Below the pieces are notes generated by a model. The model ran no database searches and was not told the DNA's origin. It saw nothing but the letters and a program-made list of their open reading frames with translations. A DNA stretch of 20,439 nt from Candidatus Zixiibacteriota bacterium (lineage in GTDB: Bacteria; Zixibacteria; MSB-5A5; GN15; PGXB01): assembly GCA_003641425.1 (NCBI GenBank), contig QNAH01000005.1, positions 1 to 20,439 on the forward strand, read 5' to 3'. Made by a program: the position numbers and the translations under genes. Below are positions 1 through 8,625 of this stretch, one piece after another (within the stretch, counting starts at the first letter, position 1; each line of letters begins with the position of its first letter).

Positions 1-134
1 AAGGTGCCGACAATGGCTCTTTTCTTGATGGTCGGACTGTCGTCGCCGCCAAAAGCACTGGCGCCGAGCAGCATAATAATGCCAAAACAAATGACAACGA
101 CCAGAATTGTTTTGAATAGTTTCTGCCTCTCCAC
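1..134 (-). CDS. Secreted protein, N-terminal fragment (partial)
   Basis: The gene runs off the left edge; only about 44 codons are visible. It starts with GTG at 134, preceded by a strong AGGAGG at 140-145 (5-nt spacing). The first residues are basic (ERQK). A hydrophobic stretch of about 20 residues follows (ILVVVICFGIIMLLG), then ASA-FGG, which fits a signal peptidase I site. No lipobox cysteine is seen. The mature part begins GGDDSPTIKKRAIVGT and is too short to assign to a family. The protein is therefore exported, function unknown. It is transcribed divergently from the glycyl radical operon, with a 249-bp AT-rich gap between them. Confidence 0.6.
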   Translation of the reverse strand, partial: MERQKLFKTILVVVICFGIIMLLGASAFGGDDSPTIKKRAIVGT

Positions 135-324
135 AATTACCTCCTGTTTAAACAGACATTGATGTTGTTATTTTTTATGATTGATAGATAATTAATTGTA
201 TCAAATGTCTTCCAATGTTATTAATATTAGTATAAAATTGAATGTTTGCAAGACTAAAATATTTATATAACCTCGAAGATTTTCCGACAATGAAATATCA
301 GTGGGATATTTAAAGCCAGGGTGT

Positions 325-330
325 TATAAT
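325..330 (+). promoter_or_regulatory. Possible -10 box for the activase/glycyl radical enzyme operon
   Basis: TATAAT lies at 325-330 in an AT-rich gap (135-383). The hexamer 17 bp upstream (302-307) is a poor -35. If the box is real, transcription would begin near 337. The ATG at 339 would then be nearly leaderless, while the ATG at 384 would have a leader of about 47 nt. No other structure is obvious in the gap. Confidence 0.25.
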
Positions 331-383
331 TACAGGAAATGATTGTCGAGAGCCCAGACGGGCATTGCTCTGAAGCAGATGAT

Positions 384-1190
384 ATGACAGATACAAAAGG
401 TCTGATATTCGATATCAAGAAGTATGCCATCCATGACGGGCCGGGAATACGTACAACAGTATTTCTGAAGGGCTGTCCCCTGGAATGCTGGTGGTGTCAT
501 AATCCGGAAGGCCGTAATGAAAGTCGGGAAATAATATCGATCAGAAAAGAGACCCCGAACGGCGGAGTAACAAAAAAAGACGAGGAAATCGGGCGGCTGA
601 TTTCGATAACGGAGTTGATGAAGGAGATTGAAAAGGACCGGGTTTTTTACGATCAATCGGGCGGCGGAGTGACATTTTCAGGCGGTGAACCGCTGGTTCA
701 GATCGATTTCCTTGCCGGGACGCTTGAGGTCAGCAGGAAAGCTGGCATTGCCACGGCGGTTGATACCTGTGGTTGTGCTCCGAGGGCAGATTTTGAGAGA
801 ATTTATGACCATGTCGATATTTTTCTTTTTGACCTGAAACTGATGAATGATGAACTGCACGAAAAATATACCGGAGTTTCAAACAAGCTGATTCTCGAGA
901 ATTTGGAATATCTGGCCAACACCGGGAATAAAATCAGGCTTCGGATACCAATGGTGCCCGGCATTACCGATACGGATGAAAATCTATTGGGTATTCTTGA
1001 ATTTATATCACCATTTAATAATATCAAGCATATCAGCCTTTTGCCGTATAATAAATTAGGTGAAGACAAGATACGCAGATTCGGCCTGGTCGACAAGCTG
1101 GGCAGGCTGACAACCCAGGAGCGAGATGTGCTGCAGGGCAAGGCAAGGATTTTTGAGGAGCACGGTTATATTGTAAAAGTCGGGGGTTGA
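384..1190 (+). CDS. Glycyl radical enzyme activating enzyme (radical SAM)
   Basis: This radical-SAM activase should use S-adenosylmethionine and a [4Fe-4S] cluster to place the glycyl radical on the enzyme encoded 6 bp downstream. The protein shows the family opening KGLIFDIKKYAIHDGPGIRT and the cluster motif CPLECWWC (CX3CX2C). The GGGVTFSGGEP segment is the SAM-binding glycine motif. There is no ferredoxin-like cysteine insertion between the cluster and the GGEP motif, so it is the compact PflA-like type, not the two-extra-cluster type. I prefer ATG 384 (268 residues) because family members start just before this opening and AGCAG lies 5 nt upstream. ATG 339 would add 15 residues without family similarity. 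Its specificity is inferred from the neighbour. Confidence 0.9.
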   Translation: MTDTKGLIFDIKKYAIHDGPGIRTTVFLKGCPLECWWCHNPEGRNESREIISIRKETPNGGVTKKDEEIGRLISITELMKEIEKDRVFYDQSGGGVTFSGGEPLVQIDFLAGTLEVSRKAGIATAVDTCGCAPRADFERIYDHVDIFLFDLKLMNDELHEKYTGVSNKLILENLEYLANTGNKIRLRIPMVPGITDTDENLLGILEFISPFNNIKHISLLPYNKLGEDKIRRFGLVDKLGRLTTQERDVLQGKARIFEEHGYIVKVGG

Positions 1191-1196
1191 ATCAGC

Positions 1197-3560
1197 ATGA
1201 ATGAGAGAATAAGAAAATTACGAGAACAAAGCCTGAATGCAGTGCCGACTTTATCGATGGAACGGGCCAGGCTGTTAACCGAGTTTTATCAAAGCGGCCA
1301 GGCGGATCTGGTCTCGGTGCCAGTGGCGCGAGCGCTGGCTTTCAAACATCTGATGGAACATAAAGACATCTGTGTCAATGAGGGCGAGTTGATAGTCGGC
1401 GAACGGGGTCCGTCGCCAAAGGCCACTCCCACTTATCCGGAAATATGCACTCATACACTTCAGGATTTCGAAATTCTAGATACCCGCGAAAAAGTATCAT
1501 TCAAAGTCGCCGAAAAAGACCGTGACTATCAGCAGTCTGTAATCATCCCATTCTGGTCGGGGCGATCGATTCGAGACAGGATTTTCAAAGCGGTCGATCA
1601 GGCCTGGATCGATGCCTATGAGGCCGGGGTGTTTACGGAATTCCAGGAACAACGGGCCCCAGGGCACACAGTCCTGGATAATAAAATTTATCACAAGGGC
1701 TTTCTTGATTTCAAGAAAGATATCGAAGTCAGCCTGGAGAAACTTGATTTTTACAATGACCCCGATGCATATCGCAAGAGAGAACAATTAACGGCGATGG
1801 ATATCGCCGCCGATGCCATCATATTATATGCGCGCCGTCATGCCGAAAAACTGCGTCAATCGGCGGGGGCTGAAAAGGATACCTCCAGAAAAAAGGAACT
1901 CGAAGAGATGGCAGAGATCTGCGAACGGGTCCCTGCAAACGCTCCGCGCAATTTTCATGAGGCACTGCAGTCGTACTGGTTTGTGCATCTGGGAGTCATC
2001 ACTGAGTTGAACACCTGGGATTCGTTCAATCCGGGCCGGCTGGATCAGCATCTTCTCCCCTTTTATAGAAATGATATTGAGACCGGGGAGATCACAGAGG
2101 AACGGGCTCGGGAGCTATTGCAATCGTTCTGGATCAAATTCAACAATCAACCGGCTCCTCCCAAAGTGGGGGTTACGGCGGAAGAAAGCAACACCTATAC
2201 CGACTTCTGCCTGATCAATTTGGGAGGAGTAAACGAGCGGGGTGAGGATGCCTGCAATGAAATGACTTATATGCTCCTTGATGTTATCGATGAGATGCGG
2301 CTTCTTCAACCCAGTTCGATGGTACAAATCAGCAAAAAGAATCCTGACCGGATGATCAAAAGAGCCCTTAATATAATCCGGACCGGTTACGGACAGCCTT
2401 CTCTGTTCAACACCGATGCCATCGTGCAGGAGATGATCCGTCAGGGTAAAGATATTGTTGATGCCAGAAACGGCGGTTCCAGCGGCTGTGTCGAAACCGG
2501 TGCTTTCGGAAAGGAAAGCTATATTCTTACCGGATATTTCAACCTGAATAAGGTGCTTGAAATAACGCTACATAACGGAATCGACCCGCGGACCGGAAAA
2601 GAGATTGGTATTAAATCGGGCCGGCCGGAGGATTTCGGGACATTCGATAATTTATACACCGCCTTCGAGAAACAACTAAAGCATTTTATCGATATCAAGA
2701 TAAAGGGTAATGTCATCATCGAGCGATTGTGGGCAGAGTATCTTCCGGCGCCGTATTTGTCAATTCTTATCGATGATTGTATTGCCAAGGGCAAAGATTA
2801 CAATGACGGCGGCGCCAGGTATAACACATCTTATATACAGGGAGTCGGCCTGGGGAGTATTACCGATTCTCTGAATGCGCTCCGGTATCAGGTATATGAT
2901 AAGAAGAACTTCAACATGCAAGAGATTCTCGATGCGCTCGATGCCGATTTCGAAGGTTTTGATGCATTGCGTGAAAAATTATTGGAGGAGACACCCAAGT
3001 ACGGCAACGATGATGATTATGCCGATGAGACGGCACGGCGTGTGTTCGAGAGTTATTTCGGGATGATCGACGGACGCCCAAACACCAAAGGCGGGCATTT
3101 TCGAATAAACCTGCTGCCGACCACATGCCACGTTTATTTCGGCCGTGTGATCGGGGCCATGCCTGATGGGCGCAGGGCCGGAGTGCCGTTGTCGGAGGGT
3201 ATCTCCCCTGTACAGGGCGCCGATCGCAAGGGCCCGACAGCGGTTTTGAAGTCGGCGTCCAAGATAGATCATATCCGAACCGGCGGAACGCTTTTGAATC
3301 AAAAATTTACGCCGCAGGTGCTGGCCGATGAGGACGGAATCGATAAACTGGCCCACCTGATCCGGTCCTATTTCACCATGGATGGTCACCATATTCAATT
3401 CAATGTCGTTTCGGCGGAGACCCTTCGCGAGGCCCAGAAGCACCCGGAGGAATATAAAGATCTGATTGTCAGGGTGGCAGGATACAGCGATTACTTCGTC
3501 GATCTCGGAGTCGATCTGCAGGATGAAATAATCCGACGCACGGAGCAATCATTGAATTAA
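1197..3560 (+). CDS. hypD: Glycyl radical enzyme, probable trans-4-hydroxy-L-proline dehydratase
   Basis: This is a 787-residue glycyl radical enzyme. The C-terminal radical motif is RVAGYSDYFVDL with Gly762. The active-site loop is SGCVETGAFGKE with Cys431 and Glu433, which excludes true pyruvate formate-lyase (two adjacent cysteines). Compared from memory with Clostridioides difficile HypD, residues sit at a constant offset of three: His157 (H160), Asp275 (D278), Cys431 (C434), Glu433 (E436), Phe149 (F152), Ser331 (S334), Phe337 (F340), Thr642 (T645) and Gly762 (G765). HypD removes water from trans-4-hydroxy-L-proline to give pyrroline-5-carboxylate. No proline reductase gene (proC) is adjacent. 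The enzyme is cytoplasmic, oxygen-sensitive and cotranscribed with its activase. This symbol is unrelated to hydrogenase maturation HypD. Another amino-acid or diol dehydratase of this family is possible but less likely. Confidence 0.82.
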   Translation: MNERIRKLREQSLNAVPTLSMERARLLTEFYQSGQADLVSVPVARALAFKHLMEHKDICVNEGELIVGERGPSPKATPTYPEICTHTLQDFEILDTREKVSFKVAEKDRDYQQSVIIPFWSGRSIRDRIFKAVDQAWIDAYEAGVFTEFQEQRAPGHTVLDNKIYHKGFLDFKKDIEVSLEKLDFYNDPDAYRKREQLTAMDIAADAIILYARRHAEKLRQSAGAEKDTSRKKELEEMAEICERVPANAPRNFHEALQSYWFVHLGVITELNTWDSFNPGRLDQHLLPFYRNDIETGEITEERARELLQSFWIKFNNQPAPPKVGVTAEESNTYTDFCLINLGGVNERGEDACNEMTYMLLDVIDEMRLLQPSSMVQISKKNPDRMIKRALNIIRTGYGQPSLFNTDAIVQEMIRQGKDIVDARNGGSSGCVETGAFGKESYILTGYFNLNKVLEITLHNGIDPRTGKEIGIKSGRPEDFGTFDNLYTAFEKQLKHFIDIKIKGNVIIERLWAEYLPAPYLSILIDDCIAKGKDYNDGGARYNTSYIQGVGLGSITDSLNALRYQVYDKKNFNMQEILDALDADFEGFDALREKLLEETPKYGNDDDYADETARRVFESYFGMIDGRPNTKGGHFRINLLPTTCHVYFGRVIGAMPDGRRAGVPLSEGISPVQGADRKGPTAVLKSASKIDHIRTGGTLLNQKFTPQVLADEDGIDKLAHLIRSYFTMDGHHIQFNVVSAETLREAQKHPEEYKDLIVRVAGYSDYFVDLGVDLQDEIIRRTEQSLN

Positions 3561-3575
3561 TATAATTCAGATACT

Positions 3576-3606
3576 AAAAAAAGACGTCCTTACGGCTCCT
3601 TTTTTT
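3576..3606 (+). terminator. Probable intrinsic terminator after the glycyl radical enzyme
   Basis: Seven A and a G (3576-3583) can pair with a C and seven T (3599-3606). An internal mismatch and a short GUC/GGC inner stem complete the hairpin. It lies 15 bp after the stop codon. The GC core is weak, but the U-run is good. The rest of 3607-3802 shows only a 5-bp inverted repeat near 3728-3744 (CCGGA/TCCGG) without a T-run. Confidence 0.45.
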
Positions 3607-3802
3607 ATTTATATCATTTATTCATGGAAAAATTCGACAAAATACAGTGATTTTGACAAGAGATCGTAAAAAACTCATATAACGAGGATACGCCCGATCC
3701 ATATCAGACATAAATGTTGTGTGGCATCCGGACAATCGATCCGGGAGATATTCAGAATGCAAGAGAAATTTCTGTCACCAATCGTTTATAAATATACACC
3801 TT

Positions 3803-4276
3803 CTATTTATCTGATTCGGTGACCATATCATAATCGCCGGTTTTATCACGTCCGTGGAGCATATGCGACAATGTCCGGTTTTCAGTCTCCATATTCTGCA
3901 TTTTTGCCCGGTAGATTTCCCAGAGTGAAATCAGACCGATTACTTTTTCGCCTTTAACGATCGGCAGATGTCTGATTTTATTCTCTTCCATGATTTCAGC
4001 GATTTTTGAGAGATTGTCTTCGGGTGAGCCCTTAATAAGTTTTTTCGTCATAATATCTCCGACCGTTTTCTCGGCAAGCTGAGAAATCTCCTGATTAACC
4101 ATATTAAGAATATCTCTTTCACTGATGATGCCGATAAGTTTCTCATCGTCATCAAGCACGGGAAGACATCCAATATTATTGGTAACCAGTAAATTCACGG
4201 CATCGTTCAACTTTGTCGAAGGATTTGCGGAAATCACCACTTTATGCTTGGCTTCCATAATATTTCTTAAAAGCAT
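3803..4276 (-). CDS. Two-CBS-domain protein
   Basis: A 157-residue soluble protein made of a tandem pair of CBS domains (a Bateman module). Repeat one carries the segment NNIGCLPVLDDDEKLIGIIS, followed by ERDIL. Repeat two carries the parallel segment NKIRHLPIVKGEKVIGLIS, followed by LWEIY. Such modules bind adenine nucleotides or SAM and act as sensors or regulators of partners. ATG 4276 is chosen over ATG 4318 because AAGGAG (4284-4289) lies 7 nt upstream and the first CBS repeat follows directly. It sits 65 bp after the zinc-ribbon gene and may be the last gene of the long kor-hdr operon. A link to sensing energy state for that operon is inference. No enzyme domain is attached. Confidence 0.85.
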   Translation of the reverse strand: MLLRNIMEAKHKVVISANPSTKLNDAVNLLVTNNIGCLPVLDDDEKLIGIISERDILNMVNQEISQLAEKTVGDIMTKKLIKGSPEDNLSKIAEIMEENKIRHLPIVKGEKVIGLISLWEIYRAKMQNMETENRTLSHMLHGRDKTGDYDMVTESDK

Positions 4277-4341
4277 TTCTATACTCCTTCCATATACATT
4301 GTTTTTTACTATTGGCATTGCCTTTATTCATACGGCAGCGG

Positions 4342-4497
4342 TTAGGTTTTTGCCGCTCCTTTCTTTTCGGGCATTCGCCGGACACTATTGGAACGGCATT
4401 GAGGGCAGGTTCTTTCGGTCACATTTTTTATATCATACAGAGCCCGGTACTCGCGGCCGCAATTGAGACATTTGAAATCATATTCTTTCTGTGCCAT
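4342..4497 (-). CDS. Small zinc-ribbon protein, FmdB-like
   Basis: A 51-residue protein read directly from the minus strand, beginning ATG at 4497, one base after the stop of the HdrA-MvhD gene, and ending TAA at 4342-4344. It begins MAQKEYDFKCLNCGREY and contains two CXXC pairs, Cys10/Cys13 and Cys31/Cys34 (TCPQC), spaced like FmdB-type zinc ribbons. The tail is basic and alanine/lysine-rich. Tight coupling to the upstream gene argues that it is translated with the Hdr proteins. A role in metal or cofactor handling or as a small regulator is possible, but nothing in the sequence decides this. A rubredoxin is less likely because the spacing and aromatic residues do not fit. Confidence 0.75.
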   Translation of the reverse strand: MAQKEYDFKCLNCGREYRALYDIKNVTERTCPQCRSNSVRRMPEKKGAAKT

Positions 4498-4498
4498 A

Positions 4499-6967
4499 TC
4501 ACACCTTCTTTGCCGCGGCTTTCAGTTTTTTCTCAAGGATACGATTTTCTTCCTCGGCCATGATCTTCATGGTATATTCCATTTCCTCCATAGTGACCGA
4601 CCTGACGGAATTCTCCAGTTCACGCATCACCTTGGCGAATTTCTGGCCTTCGGCGGCGGAAATCCATTCAAGGCGAAGCCGGTCAGGTCGAATTTTGAGT
4701 TTGTCCAATTTATTCCACAGGCGATCCATACGTTTCTGAGTCCAGTGGACCGCATTGATGTAGTGGCAATCGGCGAAATGACAGCCGGATACAAGAACCA
4801 TCGGCGCCCCCAGACGGAAGGCGTGCAGTACGAATTTCTCATCGACCCGGCCGGAGCACATGGTCCTTATCAGGCGTGATGTTGTCGGGTATTGCAGTCG
4901 CGCGGTACCGGCATTATCGCCTCCGGCATAGCTGCACCAGTTGCAGGCAAAGGTCAGCAGGTGCTTGTGCGGCTCGACTTCCAGGATGGCCTCGATCTGC
5001 GCCATGATTTGCTCATCACGGAAATGTCTCATAATGATGGCATCCTGGGCACATTCCGCGGCGCAGGCACCGCAACCGGCACAGGCCGCCTGAATAATGG
5101 TCGGGGCTCGTTTTGCCTTTCGATCGGGAGCCAGGATAGCATTATACGGGCAGACATCGGCACAGATACCGCAGTAATTACATTTATCGGTCTCGACATG
5201 GGAAGTTATGGCCTCGACTCTGGTTTTGCCCGCATTCAGCAGGATACTGGCACGTGCGGCGGCCGCGCTTGCCTGGGTGACGCTGTCTTTAACGTCTTTC
5301 GGGGATTCAACACAGCCGGCGATATATACTCCTTTGGTGGGGGCATCGACGGGTTTGAGTTTGGGATGCGATTCCATTATAAAACCGTCGGAGGTAGTCG
5401 ACAGAGTCAGAAGTCTTTTGATTTGATCGCCGTCCTGCCGGGGAATCACACCTTGTGAGAGCACGAGCATTTCCAGCTCGTGAATTTCGCGTCTGCCGGT
5501 GGTGGTGTTTTCGACTGTCAGGACCAGATTTTTATTTTCGTCATTCTCGCTCACATCGCCGGGGATACCCCTGACATATTTAACCCCCTCTTCCCTGCTT
5601 CGCATATAGAGATCTTCAAAACCTTTGCCGAAAGCCCTCATATCCATATAGAACACTCTGGCCTCGACACCGGGATAATGATCGCACAGCAACAGTGTAT
5701 CTTTTACGGTATTCATGCAACAGATATTACTGCAGTAGGGATTCCCGCGACCGTTTCTGGATCGTGAACCGACGCATTGTATAAAGCCGATACTTTTGGG
5801 AATTTTCCTGTCGCTGGGTCGGATGAAATGGCCCTCGGTCGGCCCCCCGGCGCAGATCAGACGTTCGAATTCCATACTGGTAATGACGTTATCGAAACGG
5901 GTGTAACCGTACTCATCATATTCGGTAGGATCATAGACATCCATGCCGGTAGCGACAATAATCACACCGGCTTCAATATTTATCAGTTCGTCCTGATCAT
6001 CATAATTAATACATTTTTTCTCGCAGACATCGGCACATTTGCCGCACGCAATCGGATTATTGCCAAGACAGTTTTCCATATCGAGTATATATGCCGACGG
6101 GACCGCCTGCGGAAACGGCATATAGATAGCCTTGCGCGACGAAAATCCCTGTTGATATTCATCCGGGACGGCCACCGGGCAGATATTGGCGCATTCGGCA
6201 CAGGCCGTACATTCATCCGGATCGACATAGCGGGCTTTCTTGCGAATGGTGACATTAAAGTTGCCGACAAAGCCCGAAACCGATTCGACCTCGGAGTTGG
6301 TCATCAGATTTACCCTCGGATGCCGACCGGCATCCATCATCTTAGGTCCGAGTATTCATATAGAGCAGTCCATCGTTGGATAGGTTTTATCCAACGCGGC
6401 CATTATCCCTCCAATAGTCGGTTCTTTTTCAACGAGGTAAACCTGATGTCCGCCGTCGGCCAGATCAAGAGCGGCCTGTATTCCTGAAACACCGCCGCCG
6501 ATGACCAGCGCCGTTTTGGTAATGGGCACTTCCAACTCGGTTTGCGGTTCCAGGAAACGGGCCCTGGCGACGCCGCTTCGCACGAGATCCTTGGCCTTTT
6601 CAGTGGCTTTTTCTTTTTCGCTCTGATGCACCCAGGAGCATTGCTCTCGGATATTTACCATCTCGAAGAGGTATGGATTGAGACCGGCATCGGCCACGCA
6701 CTCTCTGAAAGTAGGTTCATGAATCTTCGGAGTGCATGAAGCGACGACCACCCGATTCAGATTATGCTCGGTAATTGCCTTCTTGATCTCGTTCTGACCC
6801 GGGTCGGCGCATGTATATTTGTTCTGGATCACGGCCGCGACATCATCAAGTGTCCGGGCGTACTCGCTGACGGCATTGCAGTCGATCGTCCCGGCGATAT
6901 TGAGACCGCATTCACAGACAAACACACCGATTCGAAGACCATCGGAATCTTTTGCTACATTTGCCAT
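4499..6967 (-). CDS. hdrA: Selenocysteine-containing HdrA-MvhD fusion protein
   Basis: Read through UGA at 6356-6358, this is one 822-residue protein. Order: N-terminal HdrA domain (CECGLNIAGTID, about 18-29); FAD-binding Rossmann motif IGGGVSG (156-162); conserved DCSI-Sec204-ILGPKMMDAGRHP; inserted ferredoxin region with CTACAECANICP (253-264) and more cysteines at about 300-319; two [4Fe-4S] motifs near 596-606 and 629-639; then a MvhD domain from about 667 with FACNWCSY, MCSGR and GCHFADCHY. HdrA is the flavin subunit where electrons bifurcate in heterodisulfide reductases, and MvhD passes electrons to it. ATG 6967 has GGGAG upstream. The HdrA-MvhD fusion recalls QmoB, but the full N-terminal domain, the Sec and the neighbours argue for a soluble Hdr complex. 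It is cytoplasmic. Its electron donor is unknown. Confidence 0.88.
6318..6358 (-). promoter_or_regulatory. UGA selenocysteine codon with SECIS-like hairpin (HdrA-MvhD)
   Basis: The UGA is at 6356-6358. Twenty nt later in the mRNA comes the perfect hairpin GGAUGCC-GGUC-GGCAUCC (6318-6335). Bacterial SECIS elements lie inside the coding region just after UGA and carry a G (often GGUC) in the apical loop. The core of the E. coli fdhF loop is, from memory, also GGUC. The UGA sits exactly where HdrA families have Cys or Sec, and the reading frame continues with conserved HdrA sequence. Confidence 0.85.
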
Positions 6968-6999
6968 ATTGGTTCTCCCAAATCGACTTTATTTATGTC

Positions 7000-8145
7000 T
7001 CAGCCGTCGATGGCCGAGGCAATTATATTCGTAAAATCCTTCAGTTTGATATCTGTCTTTTCTTTGTCCTTACCCTTGCCGCATTGCGAACATCGGAAGT
7101 GAATCTGACATTTGGGGCAGGCGGTAACAAGGGTATCGGCGCCGGTATTTTTCGCCTCGGTCAGCCGTGCCTTCTGAATCCGGGATGAAGATGCTCCGCA
7201 ATTCATCCAGTTGGTGGTGCCGCAACAGATCGACCCGCGTTTATTATGCGGCATTTCGTTCAGGTCCATACCGGGGACGGCTTTCATGGCATCACGCGGA
7301 GAATCATAAATATTCAGGTGGCGTCCCAGGCGGCAGGGGTCCTGATAGGTGATTTTCAGGTTTTGATCCTTAAATTTGAATCTGTCGATATTTTCCGCCA
7401 CGAGTTCACTGATATGTTTGACCTCAATACTATTTAATCCGAGTTTTTTGACATACAGCTCTTTCAATGTATAGGCGCATTCGGCGCAGGCGGTGACAAT
7501 GGTTTTTGCTTCGGATCTTTCGAATTCTTTGAGATTCAATTCCCGGAGTTTATTAAATTCATCAATCTTTCCAAGCCAATACAAATCATGACCGCAACAG
7601 CGCTCGTTGGGGAGCACGGCCGGTTTAATTTTCAGATGATTGAGAATCCTGACGGTATCGACGGCAATCGATATTGGATGGAAATCAAAATCTTTGGCAA
7701 AAAAGTCTTCATAATACGGCAGGCAGCCGGTAAAGAAGAGGACGTCGGATTTCTCGGCAGTTTTAATATTACCGTTTATCCAACCAGTTCGGTTCTGATT
7801 TAACTTCGGCGCGGTCATCATCTCCATGATATGAAGCAACGCACTTCCGTGAGACGGTTCACCCCAATTCCCCTGTTTTTGCGCAATTTCTCTGACACCC
7901 TTCATATATTCGGAATACCGGACATCGACGGGGCATCGCTCGGAGCAAAGCAGGCATGTCAGGCAGGACCAGAGTCGTTTGTCTGATATCAGGTCACCGC
8001 CGCCATAGAAGATGCCCTCAGCCAGCATGCGGCGCGGAGAAAATTCTCTGTCATAAGCCGAAATAGGACACACTGCGGTGCATTTGCCACATTCAAGGCA
8101 GAGCAATGCCTTATTCTTTTTAAGTTCTGTTACAGCCATTTCCAT
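7000..8145 (-). CDS. HdrD-like iron-sulfur protein (HdrC-HdrB fusion type)
   Basis: An HdrC-like ferredoxin part is fused to an HdrB-like part, as in HdrD. The N-terminus has two [4Fe-4S] motifs: CLECGKCTAVCP (Cys16-26) and CLTCLLCSERCP (Cys61-71). Two complete CCG motifs follow: Cys141/183/184/220/223 and Cys271/307/308/316/343/346. In HdrB these bind unusual non-cubane [4Fe-4S] clusters that reduce disulfides. Extra cysteines (CSQC) lie near the C-terminus. It has no transmembrane segment. ATG 8145 (381 residues) is chosen; TTG 8154 would add three residues, and neither has a clear Shine-Dalgarno, suggesting coupling to the mvhD gene 11 bp upstream. In this operon it probably supplies the acceptor-side subunit for one or both HdrA proteins. 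Its substrate is unknown; BamD and GlpC-like proteins are relatives. Confidence 0.85.
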   Translation of the reverse strand: MEMAVTELKKNKALLCLECGKCTAVCPISAYDREFSPRRMLAEGIFYGGGDLISDKRLWSCLTCLLCSERCPVDVRYSEYMKGVREIAQKQGNWGEPSHGSALLHIMEMMTAPKLNQNRTGWINGNIKTAEKSDVLFFTGCLPYYEDFFAKDFDFHPISIAVDTVRILNHLKIKPAVLPNERCCGHDLYWLGKIDEFNKLRELNLKEFERSEAKTIVTACAECAYTLKELYVKKLGLNSIEVKHISELVAENIDRFKFKDQNLKITYQDPCRLGRHLNIYDSPRDAMKAVPGMDLNEMPHNKRGSICCGTTNWMNCGASSSRIQKARLTEAKNTGADTLVTACPKCQIHFRCSQCGKGKDKEKTDIKLKDFTNIIASAIDG

Positions 8146-8156
8146 AAGCGGCAATT

Positions 8157-8618
8157 CTACGATTTGTGGTTATTGTTCAGGGGACTTGGTCCCAGTTCCG
8201 TTATCTGGGCGACGAATTCATCTATAACCTCCGCCCAGCGATTGCCTTCGGCGGCGGATACCCACTCGAGGCGGATACGCCGCTCATCAAAACCAAGTGT
8301 TTTGACCAGTTTTTTCGTTTTCTCGAATTGCTCGACAGCCTTGTAATTGCCGAAGATATAATGACAGTCTCCGAAGTGACATCCGGATACGAGGACACCG
8401 TCGGCACCCAGTTTCAATGCTCTCAGGACAAATCCCGGAGTGACTCGTCCGGAACACATCGTCCTGATTACCCGAAAATTGGGTGAGTACTGCATTCGAT
8501 TGACACCGGCGGTATCGGCACCAGCATAGCTGCACCAGTTGCAGGCAAAAGCCACGATATCGGGGATAAATTTCTTGCCGGTTTTTTTTGTTTTTGTCTT
8601 AACGCTTTTTTCCGCCAT
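8157..8618 (-). CDS. mvhD: MvhD/FlpD-like iron-sulfur subunit
   Basis: This is the delta subunit type of methyl-viologen-reducing hydrogenase, a [2Fe-2S] protein that carries electrons from a donor enzyme to HdrA. It has the conserved blocks FACNWCSY (Cys26, Cys29), TMCSGR (Cys55) and SGCHFGDCHY (Cys80, Cys84), and the C-terminal RRIRLEWVSAAEG block. The start is taken at ATG 8618 (153 residues), 7 nt after the stop of the upstream double HdrA gene. ATG 8645 would overlap that gene and add nine residues. The first 15 residues are very lysine-rich. It is the second MvhD in this operon, the other being fused to HdrA. No hydrogenase genes are present, so the donor must be something else, as for FlpD with formate dehydrogenase. 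Confidence 0.9.
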   Translation of the reverse strand: MAEKSVKTKTKKTGKKFIPDIVAFACNWCSYAGADTAGVNRMQYSPNFRVIRTMCSGRVTPGFVLRALKLGADGVLVSGCHFGDCHYIFGNYKAVEQFEKTKKLVKTLGFDERRIRLEWVSAAEGNRWAEVIDEFVAQITELGPSPLNNNHKS

Positions 8619-8625
8619 AACTGTA

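Noticed and set aside
2979..3548. 189-residue minus-strand open frame inside the glycyl radical enzyme gene
   Set aside because: It overlaps the fully conserved C-terminal half including the glycyl radical motif; no family sequence on the minus strand.
1197..3560. Pyruvate formate-lyase
   Set aside because: There is a single active-site cysteine in GCVET followed by a catalytic glutamate, as in dehydratases; PFL has two adjacent cysteines.
3728..3744. Inverted repeat CCGGA/TCCGG after the CBS gene as a terminator
   Set aside because: Only 5 bp and no T-run on either strand.
5777..6487. Long plus-strand open frame opposite the HdrA gene
   Set aside because: It is antisense to the clearly coding HdrA, has no domain and no ribosome binding site, and disregards the conserved frame on the other strand.
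4499..6967. Two separate HdrA genes or a pseudogene split by a stop
   Set aside because: The stop is UGA at the known Sec position, the frame is unchanged and a SECIS-like hairpin follows; the same occurs in the paralogue at 11500.
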